Shown here: one piece after another, positions 11,689 to 20,329 of the stretch
Numbering within the stretch: the first letter of the stretch is position 1
Layout of the letters: each line of letters begins with the position of its first letter
The notes under the pieces: generated by a model
Told to the model about the DNA's origin: nothing
The model's input: only the letters and a program-made list of their open reading frames with translations
The model's database searches: none
Program-made: the position numbers and the translations under genes
From: Paracoccaceae bacterium
GTDB lineage: Bacteria; Pseudomonadota; Alphaproteobacteria; Rhodobacterales; Rhodobacteraceae
DNA length: 64,000 nucleotides
NCBI GenBank assembly: GCA_947504705.1
Contig: CANNIA010000007.1
Coordinates: forward strand, 1-64,000
Reading direction: 5' to 3'

Positions 11689-11739
11689 TTATAGCGTTTC
11701 GGGGGCGGAATGTCACCCCTTTGACACAAGATTTGGTAG

Positions 11740-12360
11740 TCAAAGGAAGGGAATGACCAGCCCGACCCCGATCAGCAGCACACCCGAACCAACGTTCATC
11801 TTGCGCAGATTTTCCGGGCTGGACAGAAGCTGCCGTGCCTTATCAAGGAACAGGGCCAGGCCAAGGTTTCCGGCCATCGGGATCGCTGCCGAAATCGCGA
11901 TGATCACTGCGATGTCCGGGGCCGTCAGGGTTTCCAGCGTGAAGAACCCCGGCAGCGCGCCCATGTAGAACAGGATCGCCTTGGGGTTCCCGATCACTGC
12001 TGCAACGCCCACCGAGAAGCCTGCCCAAAGGCCGGGACGGGTGAGGCGGCTGTCGGCGTTCAAAGTGGCGGCGGGCTTGCGGATCAGCAGCGCGCCCATC
12101 ACGAGGAAGATCACCGCCGCAACCCAGCGCAGCACGGACAGGACGTCGCCATAGCTGCTTTCGATCCAGCTTAGCCCGAGGATCGCGGCCAGCGGCCAGA
12201 CGAGATCGCCAATGGCCACCCCAATCGCCAATGGCCAAGCCGCTGCAAAGCCGCCTGACAGGGACCGAGCCGTCAGCGCCACCCAGACCGGCCCAGGCAC
12301 GGCCCAGAGGCCCGCCATGCCTAGCGCGTACAGAAGTAGTTCGTGAATCGAAACAGTCAT
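11740..12360 (-). CDS. LysE/RhtB-family amino-acid exporter
   Basis: A 206-residue inner-membrane protein with about six hydrophobic segments. The N-terminal motif GMAGLWAVPGPVWVALTARSLSGGF is typical of the LysE family (G-x-x-x-x-x-PGP). Such proteins export amino acids or related metabolites; the substrate cannot be read from the sequence. The gene begins three bases after the recF stop and so is probably part of the dnaN-recF transcript. That is an unusual passenger between recF and gyrB. Confidence 0.85.
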   Translation of the reverse strand: MTVSIHELLLYALGMAGLWAVPGPVWVALTARSLSGGFAAAWPLAIGVAIGDLVWPLAAILGLSWIESSYGDVLSVLRWVAAVIFLVMGALLIRKPAATLNADSRLTRPGLWAGFSVGVAAVIGNPKAILFYMGALPGFFTLETLTAPDIAVIIAISAAIPMAGNLGLALFLDKARQLLSSPENLRKMNVGSGVLLIGVGLVIPFL

Positions 12361-12363
12361 AAT

Positions 12364-13458
12364 TTACCCTGATGTAATCCTTGAAGCAGCGCCATCTTCT
12401 GTGACGGCAACGTTCTGAGCGCGATTGCCAAGACTGTCAAACAGCCCACGTTCAGTTCCCGTCATAAGGGCCTGAGCCCCCAGAGCGCAAATCTCGTCGT
12501 AAAGGGCGGCGCGGCGGGCCTCGTCCAGATGGGCGGCCACTTCGTCCAAAAGCAGGACCGGCGCGCGACCAAGCTCATGGGCAAGGGCGCGGGCATTGGC
12601 AAGGATCAAGCTGATCAAAAGCGCCTTCTGCTCGCCCGTTGAACACTGATCGGCGGGTACGGCCTTGGCCACGAACCGCGCAAGAAGATCGGCACGGTGC
12701 GGGCCGACAAGAGTGCGACCGGCCGCAATGTCGCGGCGGCGGCCTTCGGCAAGGGCGGTGGCCAAGTCTTCGGGTTCATCGCTGCCTTCGGGTCCGGTCA
12801 AGGTCAATTCGGCCGTCGGAAAGGCACTGGCGGGGTCAGCAGCGGCGGCGATCCGGGCAATGGCGATGCGGCGGTGGGTGGTGATTTCACGCCCCGCCTC
12901 GGCCATCTGCGCCTCAAGGGCTGCATACCAATGCGCGTCGGTCGCCTGATCCTTGATCAGCCGGTTCCGGTCGCGCATCGCCTTTTCGTAGGTCAAGGAA
13001 TGCTCGGCATGTTCGGGAAAGAAGGAAAGCGTCAGGCGGTCAAGGAACCTGCGGCGCCCTTCGGCAGCCTCGATCCACAGCCGATCCATGGCTGGGACCA
13101 GCCAAAGGATGCGCAGCACCCGGCCAAGACTGGCTTGCGTTGCGGCCTTGCTATCTATGCGAACCTGCCGTGCCTCGCCCGGCTCGGCCCAGGTTTCCAG
13201 CTCATGGGCGGCGGAGAGGCCCTGGACGCTGGCTGTTATCCTCCAGCCGAGAGATTCCGGGCGGCGGGACAAATCGTCACTTGACGCCCGGCGTAACCCG
13301 CGGCCCGGCGACAGCAGTGAGACCGCCTCAAGGATATTGGTCTTGCCCGCACCGTTCGGCCCGACAATCGCCACGGGCCGCCCGTCAAAGGCCAGCCGCG
13401 CAGCGCGGTGGCTGCGGAAATGCGACAGGGCGAGGGTTTCGATCACCAGACCGCCCAC
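12364..13458 (-). CDS. recF: DNA replication and repair protein RecF
   Basis: An SMC-like ATPase that loads RecA at single-strand gaps together with RecO and RecR. The 364-residue protein has Walker A GPNGAGKTNILEA near residue 33, the signature-like GEQKALLISL, and Walker B VLLLDEVAAHLD. Genes dnaA, dnaN and recF run in this order on the minus strand, the classical arrangement. The start at 13458 lies 34 bases after the dnaN stop. Confidence 0.96.
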   Translation of the reverse strand: MGGLVIETLALSHFRSHRAARLAFDGRPVAIVGPNGAGKTNILEAVSLLSPGRGLRRASSDDLSRRPESLGWRITASVQGLSAAHELETWAEPGEARQVRIDSKAATQASLGRVLRILWLVPAMDRLWIEAAEGRRRFLDRLTLSFFPEHAEHSLTYEKAMRDRNRLIKDQATDAHWYAALEAQMAEAGREITTHRRIAIARIAAAADPASAFPTAELTLTGPEGSDEPEDLATALAEGRRRDIAAGRTLVGPHRADLLARFVAKAVPADQCSTGEQKALLISLILANARALAHELGRAPVLLLDEVAAHLDEARRAALYDEICALGAQALMTGTERGLFDSLGNRAQNVAVTEDGAASRITSG

Positions 13459-13492
13459 GGGAATTCCCTTTCAGACCGGGCGTTTGCCTATG

Positions 13493-14611
13493 TCAGACCC
13501 GCATCGGCATGACGACATAGACTGCCGACATGTCGTTGCCTTCGCGCATCAAGGTCGGATCGGCGGCGGTGTTGAACAGAAATACCGCGTTCTCACGGTC
13601 AACTTGGCTGGCGATTTCCAGAAGGTACTTGGCGTTGAAACCAATCTCCAGCCGTTCGTCGCCATAGGCCACGGCAAGTTCTTCCTCGGCCGCGCCAGAG
13701 TCGGGTGCGTTGACCGACAGGATCAGGCGGTCTTCTTCCAGCGACAGTTTCACTGCGCGCGAGCGTTCCGAAGACACCGTGGCCACGCGGTCAACCGCTT
13801 TGGCGAATTCGGCGGCGTCCACCTCTAGCTTGCGGGTGTTGCCCGTCGGGATCACGCGGGTATAATCTGGGAAGGTCCCGTCGATGACCTTGGAGGTCAG
13901 AGTGATCGCCGGCGTGGCAAAGCGTACTTTGGTTTCGGAAACCGAAACGGCAATCATCGCGTCATCATCTTCCAGCAGCTTGCGAAGCTCGCCCACGGTC
14001 TTGCGCGGCACGATCACGCCGGGCATGTCCTCGGCCCCGGCGGGCAGGTCAGCGTCGATCCGGGCCAGACGGTGGCCATCAGTCGCCACGCAGCGCAGAA
14101 CCTTGCCGTTTTCGCCTTGGGACACGTGCATGTAGACGCCGTTCAGGTAATAGCGGGTCTCTTCGGTGGAAATCGCGAATTTCGCCTTGTCGAACAGGCG
14201 GCGCAGCACTGGGGCCTTGGCGGCGAAATTCGACGAATATTCGCTGGAGGCCATAACCGGGAAATCTTCCTTGGGCAGGGTCGCAACGCTGAAGGTCGAC
14301 CGCCCTGCCGTGATCGTCAGGCGACCGGCGGCGCTATCTTCAGACAGGCTGACCAGCGCACCATCGGGCAGCTTGCGGACGATTTCATGCAGCATGACCG
14401 CCGAAACCGTGGTTGCCCCGGCGCGTTCGACCATGGCAGGCGCACGATCGACGACCTCGATATCCAGATCGGTAGCGCGCAACGAAACCTGATTGCCCTC
14501 GGCCTCGATCAGCACGTTGGCGAGGATTGGTATCGTGTTGCGGCGTTCCACGACCGATTGTGCCTGCGCCAGAGCCTTCAAAAGCGTGGCGCGTTCGATC
14601 GAAAGCTTCAT
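13493..14611 (-). CDS. dnaN: DNA polymerase III beta subunit (sliding clamp)
   Basis: The processivity clamp of DNA polymerase III. The 372-residue protein begins MKLSIERATLLKALAQAQSVVERRNTIPILANVL and ends with the conserved MPMRV tail, which forms part of the binding groove for polymerase and other clamp partners. The length matches the three-domain clamp monomer. It sits 114 bases downstream of dnaA and upstream of recF on the minus strand. Confidence 0.98.
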   Translation of the reverse strand: MKLSIERATLLKALAQAQSVVERRNTIPILANVLIEAEGNQVSLRATDLDIEVVDRAPAMVERAGATTVSAVMLHEIVRKLPDGALVSLSEDSAAGRLTITAGRSTFSVATLPKEDFPVMASSEYSSNFAAKAPVLRRLFDKAKFAISTEETRYYLNGVYMHVSQGENGKVLRCVATDGHRLARIDADLPAGAEDMPGVIVPRKTVGELRKLLEDDDAMIAVSVSETKVRFATPAITLTSKVIDGTFPDYTRVIPTGNTRKLEVDAAEFAKAVDRVATVSSERSRAVKLSLEEDRLILSVNAPDSGAAEEELAVAYGDERLEIGFNAKYLLEIASQVDRENAVFLFNTAADPTLMREGNDMSAVYVVMPMRV

Positions 14612-14725
14612 GTCTTCCCCCTGCCATCCCCGAAGGGACGCAAAATCTATCCGGTTTTCACCGGTTCACAAGTGTTGATCCAGACTGTGCGGAGGTTTGC
14701 CGGAACCGTCAAGACCGGCCCGGCA

Positions 14726-16081
14726 TCATCCCTGCAAGAGGCGGCGCAGAAGTTGCAGATCGTCGGCCAACTGGCTGTCGATCGCCATCAACTCCTCAAT
14801 CTTGCGGACGCCATGAATGATCGTCGTATGATCACGCCCACCAAACCGACGCCCGATTTCGGGCAGGCTGCGGGGCGTCAGCTGTTTCGACAGATACATC
14901 GCCACCTGACGCGGCCGGGCGATGCTGCGCAGTCGCTTCGGCCCGATCATGTCGGAGAGTCGGATGTTGTAATGTTCCGCGACCTTGCGCTGGATTTCCT
15001 CGATTGTCAGCTTGCGGTCGGAAGAGCGCAGGATGTCGGCAAGACAGTCCTGGGTCAGTTCCAGCGTGATCTCGCGACCCACCAGAGAGGCAAAGGCGAA
15101 CAACCGGGTCAGAGCGCCTTCCAGCACACGGACGTTGGTGGTGATCCGGTGGGCAAGGAATTCCAGCACACCATCGGCGATGACCAGCCCGCGATACTGG
15201 CTGCGGTAGAATTCGACCTTCTGCTGCAGGATACCAAGGCGCAGTTCATAATCCGTCGGGTGCAAGTCCACGACCAGCCCGCATTGCAGGCGCGATTTGA
15301 TGCGTTCCTCAAGATCCTTGATTTCACCCGGGGCGCGGTCGGCGGAAATCACGATCTGCTTGTTCTGGTCAACCAGCGCGTTGAAGGTGTGGAAGAATTC
15401 TTCCTGCGTCGAATCCTTGCCCGCGACGAACTGCACGTCATCGACCATCAGCACATCAACCGAGCGGAACATTTCCTTGAAGTCCATGATCTGACGTTCG
15501 CGCAGAGCCTGGACAAAGCGGTACATGAACTGTTCGGCAGACAGGTAAAGGACCCGAAGCTCGGGCCGGCGAGCCTGAAGTTCATGCGCGATAGCATGCA
15601 TCAGGTGGGTTTTGCCAAGCCCGACCCCGCCATAAAGGAACAGCGGGTTGAACGTGACCGGACCGCCCTCAGCCACCCGGCGGGACGCCGCATGGGCAAG
15701 CTCGTTCGATTTTCCGACGACAAAGCTGTCGAAGGTAAAGCGCGAATCAAGCGGTGCGCCGGGCAGATCGTCATCGGCGGCAGAGCGGCTGCGCGCCGGA
15801 CGCGCCTGGGCCTTCGCGGGGGCCGGGGCTTCCGCAGCCGGACTTCCCAAGGCGAATTCGACGCGGTCAACGGCAGCGCCAGCGCTGGCCAACTGGCTGC
15901 GAATATGGTCGGCATAGTTGCGCTGCACCCAATCGCCAAAGAAAATGGTGGGAACCTCGAATCGCGCAACGCCGTCGGCCAAAAGCGCCAGCTTCAGCGG
16001 TTCGATCCAGGTGACGTAATTGTTCTTGCCAACGCGCTTGATCAGTTCTTGCCGGGCCTGAGCCCAAGTTTCATTCGTCAT
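14726..16081 (-). CDS. dnaA: chromosomal replication initiator DnaA
   Basis: The AAA+ initiator that binds DnaA boxes and opens the origin. The 451-residue protein has the N-terminal helicase-interaction domain (TWAQARQELIKRVGKNNYVTW), a short Ala/Pro-rich linker (about residues 90-115), the AAA+ core with Walker A GGVGLGKTHLMHA and Walker B VDVLMVDDVQF, and the C-terminal signature GGRDHTTIIHGVRKI. ATG 16081 was chosen because MTNETWAQAR is the usual N-terminus; an in-frame start eight codons upstream is possible. The upstream gene-free region holds palindromes and GANTC sites that may regulate it. Confidence 0.98.
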   Translation of the reverse strand: MTNETWAQARQELIKRVGKNNYVTWIEPLKLALLADGVARFEVPTIFFGDWVQRNYADHIRSQLASAGAAVDRVEFALGSPAAEAPAPAKAQARPARSRSAADDDLPGAPLDSRFTFDSFVVGKSNELAHAASRRVAEGGPVTFNPLFLYGGVGLGKTHLMHAIAHELQARRPELRVLYLSAEQFMYRFVQALRERQIMDFKEMFRSVDVLMVDDVQFVAGKDSTQEEFFHTFNALVDQNKQIVISADRAPGEIKDLEERIKSRLQCGLVVDLHPTDYELRLGILQQKVEFYRSQYRGLVIADGVLEFLAHRITTNVRVLEGALTRLFAFASLVGREITLELTQDCLADILRSSDRKLTIEEIQRKVAEHYNIRLSDMIGPKRLRSIARPRQVAMYLSKQLTPRSLPEIGRRFGGRDHTTIIHGVRKIEELMAIDSQLADDLQLLRRLLQG

Positions 16082-16145
16082 TCGCTTTGACCCGCCAATA
16101 TCCAAAAACCGACAGCCGCGCTGCCAGCCAACACCGTTCCTTTTT

Positions 16146-16160
16146 GCTTTTCACAAAAGC
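16146..16160. repeat. palindrome GCTTTT-CAC-AAAAGC upstream of dnaA
   Basis: A perfect inverted repeat with 6-bp arms and a 3-base centre, 65 bases upstream of the dnaA start. It could be an operator in the dnaA promoter or a small leader hairpin. No regulator can be assigned from the sequence. Confidence 0.45.
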
Positions 16161-16260
16161 CACACGCCGCCAAAAGCGAAGTACAGTCCATTTTAGCCCG
16201 GTGGAACAAACTGGATCACCGCTTGGCCAACAACGTGGCCCAGCAGGAAACCGCAGCATG

Positions 16261-16277
16261 GGCAGCGTGACGCTGCC
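16261..16277. repeat. hairpin GGCAGCG-TGA-CGCTGCC upstream of dnaA
   Basis: Perfect 7-bp arms around a 3-base loop, 180 bases upstream of dnaA. There is no T-run on either side, so it is not a standard terminator. It may be a regulator-binding site or part of a structured dnaA leader. Confidence 0.4.
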
Positions 16278-16533
16278 TTCATATTGGCCTCGCGAAAAGG
16301 GCACCCTTCATCTTAAGCTTCGGCATGGCAGGCCGAGCCGACGGGCTTCCCTTCGCGATCCGTCCTGTCCCCCAAGACGAAGTGAATCGCTTGGACAGGC
16401 TAGCAAGACGCACATCAAGGCTGCAACTGAACAACACGCTTGACACCGATTCACCTGATGCGAATCCCGGAGGCGGTGCAAAACGGCAACGCCCGGGTAT
16501 GACCAGAGGTCCAGGGCATGGAAAAATGACAAA

Positions 16534-16558
16534 GGGCGCAGCCCCTGCGGGTGCGCCC
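16534..16558 (-). terminator. Rho-independent terminator of rpsT
   Basis: GGGCGCA pairs with TGCGCCC, with a further CCC/GGG inside and a small loop. On the minus strand the hairpin is followed by TTTGTCATTTTT. It lies 36 bases after the rpsT stop, as expected for a highly expressed ribosomal protein gene. Confidence 0.8.
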
Positions 16559-16593
16559 AAAGCATTCGGTAAAGAATCGTCTGGCCCGCGGGC

Positions 16594-16863
16594 TCAGACC
16601 GTGGCGACGGCTTTCACGCGCGAAGCCAAGCGCGACATCTTCCGCGCGACGGTGTTCTTGTGCAGCACACCCTTGGTCACGCCACGGGCCAGTTCCGGCT
16701 GGGCAGCCTTCAAAGCGGCCTGAGCTGCTTCGCCGTTGCCCGAAGCGATGGCTTCTTCAACCTTGCGCAGGAACGTGCGGATGCGCGAACGGCGGGCCTT
16801 GTTTACGGCATAACGGGCGTCGGCCTGACGGGCGCGCTTTTTGGACTGGTCGGTATTCGCCAT
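16594..16863 (-). CDS. rpsT: 30S ribosomal protein S20
   Basis: An 89-residue basic protein of the small ribosomal subunit that binds 16S rRNA. The sequence [18 protein letters not shown] and the internal [17 protein letters not shown] are characteristic. A strong ribosome-binding sequence (TAGGAAG) precedes the ATG at 16863. It sits upstream of dnaA on the same strand but has its own terminator. Confidence 0.97.
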   Translation of the reverse strand: MANTDQSKKRARQADARYAVNKARRSRIRTFLRKVEEAIASGNGEAAQAALKAAQPELARGVTKGVLHKNTVARKMSRLASRVKAVATV

Positions 16864-17037
16864 GATGGGCTTCCTAGGTCTATCGGTTTCAAATTCGTCG
16901 CACGAAAGACCACAGGGCTCCGCCCCTTGGGGACGGATCTGATTCTTGCCTAAGCGGGCCCACGCGCATGTGGGGCGGCCTATAGTGCAGCTTTGCGGAA
17001 AAGAAAAGCCCCGACCGAGATTCAGCGATCCTGGGTT

Positions 17038-17814
17038 TTAGCGGCCACGGAACTTTGGCTGACGCTTTTCAAGGAAAGCAGCCATGCCTTCCTTTTGATC
17101 CTCGGTGGCGAAAACCGCGTTGAACATGCGCCGTTCGAACAACACGCCCTCTTGCAACGAGGTTTCCTGTGCCCGATTCACGCATTCCTTGACCACCATG
17201 GCAGTGACCGCGGATTTTTCGGCGATCTTCGCGGCAGCCTTCATCGCGTCTTCGATCAGCGACTTGGCCGGTACGATCCGGCTGACCAACCCGCAGCGCT
17301 CGGCCTCGGCGGCCTCCATAAAGCGGCCAGTCAGGTGCATGTCCATCGACTTGGCCTTGCCCACAGCCCGCGTCAGGCGCTGTGTGCCACCCAGACCCGC
17401 GACGATGCCTAAGTTGATCTCGGGTTGGCCGAACTTGGCAGTGTCAGAGGCAATGATGAAATCGCACATCATCGCCAGCTCGCAGCCGCCGCCCAGACAA
17501 TAGCCTGATACAGCCGCGATGATCGGTTTTCGTGCCCTTGTGATCGCGGCAACCTCGGCGGTGAACATGTCGTCGAAAAAGACGTCGACGAAGCTCTTCT
17601 CGGCCATCTCGCGCACATCGGCCCCGGCGGCAAAAGCCTTTTCCGACCCGGTCAGGACGATGCAGCGGACCCGATCATTCGCTTCGGCTGCCGTGATAGC
17701 AGCGGCAAGCTCGTGCATCAGGGCCGAATTCAAGGCGTTCAGCGCATCGGGGCGGTTCAGTCGGATGAGGGCGACATAGTCCTCGATCTCGACGATCAGC
17801 GTCTCGTAGGCCAT
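17038..17814 (-). CDS. enoyl-CoA hydratase
   Basis: A 258-residue crotonase-fold enzyme that hydrates trans-2-enoyl-CoA in beta-oxidation. Both catalytic glutamates of the family are visible: GGGCELAMMCDF and FGQPEINLG. The oxyanion-hole segment FAAGADVREM and the GGTQRLTRAVG helix are standard, and the length matches short-chain enoyl-CoA hydratase (FadB1/Ech type). ATG 17814 (MAYETLIVEIED) was preferred over an in-frame codon 19 residues upstream because it gives the normal N-terminus. It follows mutM by 58 bases on the same strand and may share its transcript. Confidence 0.95.
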   Translation of the reverse strand: MAYETLIVEIEDYVALIRLNRPDALNALNSALMHELAAAITAAEANDRVRCIVLTGSEKAFAAGADVREMAEKSFVDVFFDDMFTAEVAAITRARKPIIAAVSGYCLGGGCELAMMCDFIIASDTAKFGQPEINLGIVAGLGGTQRLTRAVGKAKSMDMHLTGRFMEAAEAERCGLVSRIVPAKSLIEDAMKAAAKIAEKSAVTAMVVKECVNRAQETSLQEGVLFERRMFNAVFATEDQKEGMAAFLEKRQPKFRGR

Positions 17815-17872
17815 CGGGGGCTCCACTATGGCAGTCGCGGCGACTCCTAGCACCACTGGGCGCATTGGCAAG

Positions 17873-18724
17873 TCACCTCTGGCAGGCGGGACACCAGAAC
17901 GAGGATCGACCGGATTGCACGGTACGGGTCACGGTTCCTTTGCAACCGAGGGTCTCACAAGGCTGACTTTCACGATCATAGACCTGGAAATGCTTGGAGA
18001 AATAGCCAAGCTCGCCATTGGCCTGCCGGAAGTCGCGCAGAGAGGAACCGCCCGCCTCGATCGCCTCGGCCAGAACCTCGCGGATGACTGGGACAAGGGC
18101 ATGAGCCTCCCGTTCGGAAAGGTCGCCAGCCAGACGCAGGGGGCTGATCCGGGCGCGGTACAGAGTTTCGGCGACATAAATATTGCCTAGGCCCGCGACG
18201 ATCCTCTGATCCAGAAGGGCGGATTTGATCGGTGTCTTGCGGCACTTAAGGCGCCCCGCGAGATAGGGTTCGTTGAAGTCATTGCCAAAGGGTTCCGGCC
18301 CCAGACCCGCAAGCAGCAGATGCTGATCCGCACTGTCAGTCGGCAAAAGGTCCATCGCCCCAAATCGGCGGGCATCGTTGAATGTCACGCGCGCGCCACC
18401 CTGCATGTGCAAAACAACATGGTCGTGTTTCTGCGGGGCAGGATGGTGGTGATAGAAACTGCCAAGCTGCGCGCCCGAGATCAGCATTCGGCCCGACATC
18501 CCCAGGTGCACCAGCAGGGACTCACCGGAATCGAGGTCAGCAAGGATGTATTTCGACCGCCGCCGCAGCGCCGTAACCCGCTTGCCGGTCAGCCGTTCGG
18601 CCATCCGCTCCGGCAAGGGCCAGCGCAGGTCGGGTCGATTCACCTCTGCCCGCGCGATCACCGCGCCCTCCATCACTGGCAGAAGGCCCCGGCGGACGGT
18701 TTCAACCTCGGGAAGTTCAGGCAT
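17873..18724 (-). CDS. mutM: formamidopyrimidine-DNA glycosylase
   Basis: A DNA repair enzyme that removes 8-oxoguanine and formamidopyrimidines and nicks the abasic site. The 283-residue protein starts [14 protein letters not shown], giving the catalytic N-terminal proline and the following glutamate. It carries the conserved lysine in RRRSKYIL and ends with the zinc finger C-x4-C...C-P-A-C-Q-R. ATG 18724 was chosen because the N-terminal proline must follow the initiator Met. The start overlaps the end of the preceding membrane protein gene by eight bases. Confidence 0.97.
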   Translation of the reverse strand: MPELPEVETVRRGLLPVMEGAVIARAEVNRPDLRWPLPERMAERLTGKRVTALRRRSKYILADLDSGESLLVHLGMSGRMLISGAQLGSFYHHHPAPQKHDHVVLHMQGGARVTFNDARRFGAMDLLPTDSADQHLLLAGLGPEPFGNDFNEPYLAGRLKCRKTPIKSALLDQRIVAGLGNIYVAETLYRARISPLRLAGDLSEREAHALVPVIREVLAEAIEAGGSSLRDFRQANGELGYFSKHFQVYDRESQPCETLGCKGTVTRTVQSGRSSFWCPACQR

Positions 18725-19394
18725 TGCCCGCCCGATTCTTCTGAACCTGGGCGAGAGCGAAGGCCTTGAACTCGGCAATCCCGGTAGAGTGCTTCAGCAC
18801 CTTTGCCTTGCCGCCCGGCTTGAAAAACAGGATCAGATCGTAAGCACCGCCATCGCCGATTCGTGTAAGGGCCTTCCACCGGTATTTCCGGAGCTGGATC
18901 ATCATCCGGGTCACGATCAGCACGTCGCGATCATACCTTGCTTCGCTGGTGAAGATGTAAAGGACGCCATAGACAGCGGCGAAGGGCAAAAGGACCCGCG
19001 CGACCGAGAATATCCATTCCGTGCCCTTGTCCAACTCGCTGAACTCGGTCGGCCAGAACGCGGGCAGCGTCGAATAGTAAAGCACCATAACCGCGACACC
19101 CAGCACCACCAACCTGACCCCGATCGAGGGGCGCAGGATCTTTTCGCCAACCGAAGTGGCCACGGGCCCACCTGTACCGATCTTGGCGACAAAATTGTAA
19201 TGCACTGGCATGTCGCCGCTTTGAATGAACGACGCGCGGCCAATGGTTCCATCAGCCTCGTGCTGCCTCATCTCGCGCAGCCGACGACGAAGCCGCCGCG
19301 TGATCAAGAACCCCCAGAAGCCAAGCATGATCAGGGCAGGCAGAATTGTCGCACCGAAGGAGCCAATCTTCGAAAGCCAATCGGTCACACCCAC
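18717..19394 (-). CDS. conserved membrane protein of unknown function
   Basis: A 225-residue inner-membrane protein with three likely transmembrane segments: about residues 13-32 ([17 protein letters not shown]), 93-112 ([17 protein letters not shown]) and 128-150 ([18 protein letters not shown]). A basic cytoplasmic loop, [11 protein letters not shown], follows the first. The C-terminal ~75 residues look soluble. I do not recognise a family. It is translationally coupled to mutM by an 8-base overlap and is divergent from ubiE, 82 bases away. Confidence 0.75.
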   Translation of the reverse strand: MGVTDWLSKIGSFGATILPALIMLGFWGFLITRRLRRRLREMRQHEADGTIGRASFIQSGDMPVHYNFVAKIGTGGPVATSVGEKILRPSIGVRLVVLGVAVMVLYYSTLPAFWPTEFSELDKGTEWIFSVARVLLPFAAVYGVLYIFTSEARYDRDVLIVTRMMIQLRKYRWKALTRIGDGGAYDLILFFKPGGKAKVLKHSTGIAEFKAFALAQVQKNRAGNA

Positions 19395-19476
19395 CGTTCA
19401 ACCTTTCCTGCGTCAGACGGTTTTCCTTTCGTCCACTTCGGTATAACCCGGTGTAGACGACATTCAGGCGCATCCT

Positions 19477-20229
19477 ATGACGCAAGCTTCCGGCAAGACC
19501 ACCCATTTCGGTTTCCAGAACGTGCCCGAGGCCGACAAGGCCGGGATGGTGCATGGCGTCTTTTCCCGCGTGGCCTCGAAATACGATGTGATGAACGACC
19601 TGATGTCCGTCGGCATTCACCGCGTCTGGAAAGAAGCGATGATGGACTGGCTGGCGCCCCGACCCGGTCAGCGGCTGCTGGATGTGGCCGGGGGCACCGG
19701 CGACGTGGCCTTCCGCTTCCTTGGTCGGGCACGGGGTGCAACTGCCGTTGTCTGCGATTTGACCGAGCCGATGCTGATCGAAGGCCGCAAGCGCGCCGAG
19801 GCCGAGAAAATGGCGGACCGGCTTGACTGGGTGGTTGGCGATGCAATGGCCCTGCCCTTCCCGGATGCCAGTTTCGATACCTATACGATCTCCTTCGGCA
19901 TCCGGAACGTGACCCGCATCGCCGATGCCTTGGCCCAGGCTTACCGGGTGCTGAAACCCGGCGGGCGGCTGATGGTGCTGGAGTTCAGCCGGATACCAAA
20001 TGATCTGATGCAAAAGGCCTATGACCTTTATTCCTTCAACGTGATCCCGGTGATGGGCCAGATCGTCGCCAATGACCGGGCCAGCTATCAGTACCTGGTC
20101 GAATCGATCCGCAAGTTCCCCGATCAAGAGGCTTTCGCCGCGATGATCCGCGAGGCAGGCTTTGGCCAAGTGAAATACCGCAACCTCTCCATGGGCATTG
20201 CAGCCCTGCATTCGGGATGGAAGCTGTGA
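19477..20229 (+). CDS. ubiE: ubiquinone/menaquinone biosynthesis C-methyltransferase UbiE
   Basis: A SAM-dependent C-methyltransferase of ubiquinone (and menaquinone) biosynthesis. The 250-residue protein shows [25 protein letters not shown], the SAM-binding [13 protein letters not shown] and the family signature SFGIRNVT. It is divergent from the mutM group and followed 100 bases later by ubiB, another ubiquinone gene, a standard pairing in proteobacteria. Confidence 0.97.
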   Translation: MTQASGKTTHFGFQNVPEADKAGMVHGVFSRVASKYDVMNDLMSVGIHRVWKEAMMDWLAPRPGQRLLDVAGGTGDVAFRFLGRARGATAVVCDLTEPMLIEGRKRAEAEKMADRLDWVVGDAMALPFPDASFDTYTISFGIRNVTRIADALAQAYRVLKPGGRLMVLEFSRIPNDLMQKAYDLYSFNVIPVMGQIVANDRASYQYLVESIRKFPDQEAFAAMIREAGFGQVKYRNLSMGIAALHSGWKL

Positions 20230-20329
20230 TGACCGGCCCCTCATCCCTTCCTTTCGCTCGGTCTTCGGTGGGGGATCCAGCGATGAGCGTCCGCAAGGAA
20301 GCGAAGAGCGCCCCCTTGCAGGTCCGGGC

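Larger units (their letters stand above)
16082..16533. promoter_or_regulatory. gene-free region upstream of dnaA
   Basis: About 450 bases between the dnaA start and the rpsT terminator. They must contain the dnaA promoter on the minus strand. I see two perfect short palindromes (16146-16160 and 16261-16277) and three GANTC sites at 16384, 16448 and 16462. The only near match to a DnaA box is CTTTTCACA at 16147-16155. A cluster of DnaA boxes or an AT-rich unwinding element is absent, so there is no sign that this is the replication origin. Confidence 0.55.

Noticed and set aside
14072-16090. Long plus-strand open frame (about 670 codons) opposite dnaA and dnaN
   Set aside because: It is antisense to well-conserved genes, has no recognisable domain, and is expected in high-GC DNA where the third-position bias opens the opposite frame.
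16082-16533. Replication origin upstream of dnaA
   Set aside because: Only one weak DnaA-box-like sequence (CTTTTCACA) was found and no AT-rich unwinding element. GC skew and genome-wide data would be needed.
20230-20329. N-terminal extension of UbiB or a small gene between ubiE and ubiB
   Set aside because: The in-frame codons are open only by chance, are unlike UbiB N-termini and lack a ribosome-binding site; nothing else is supported there.
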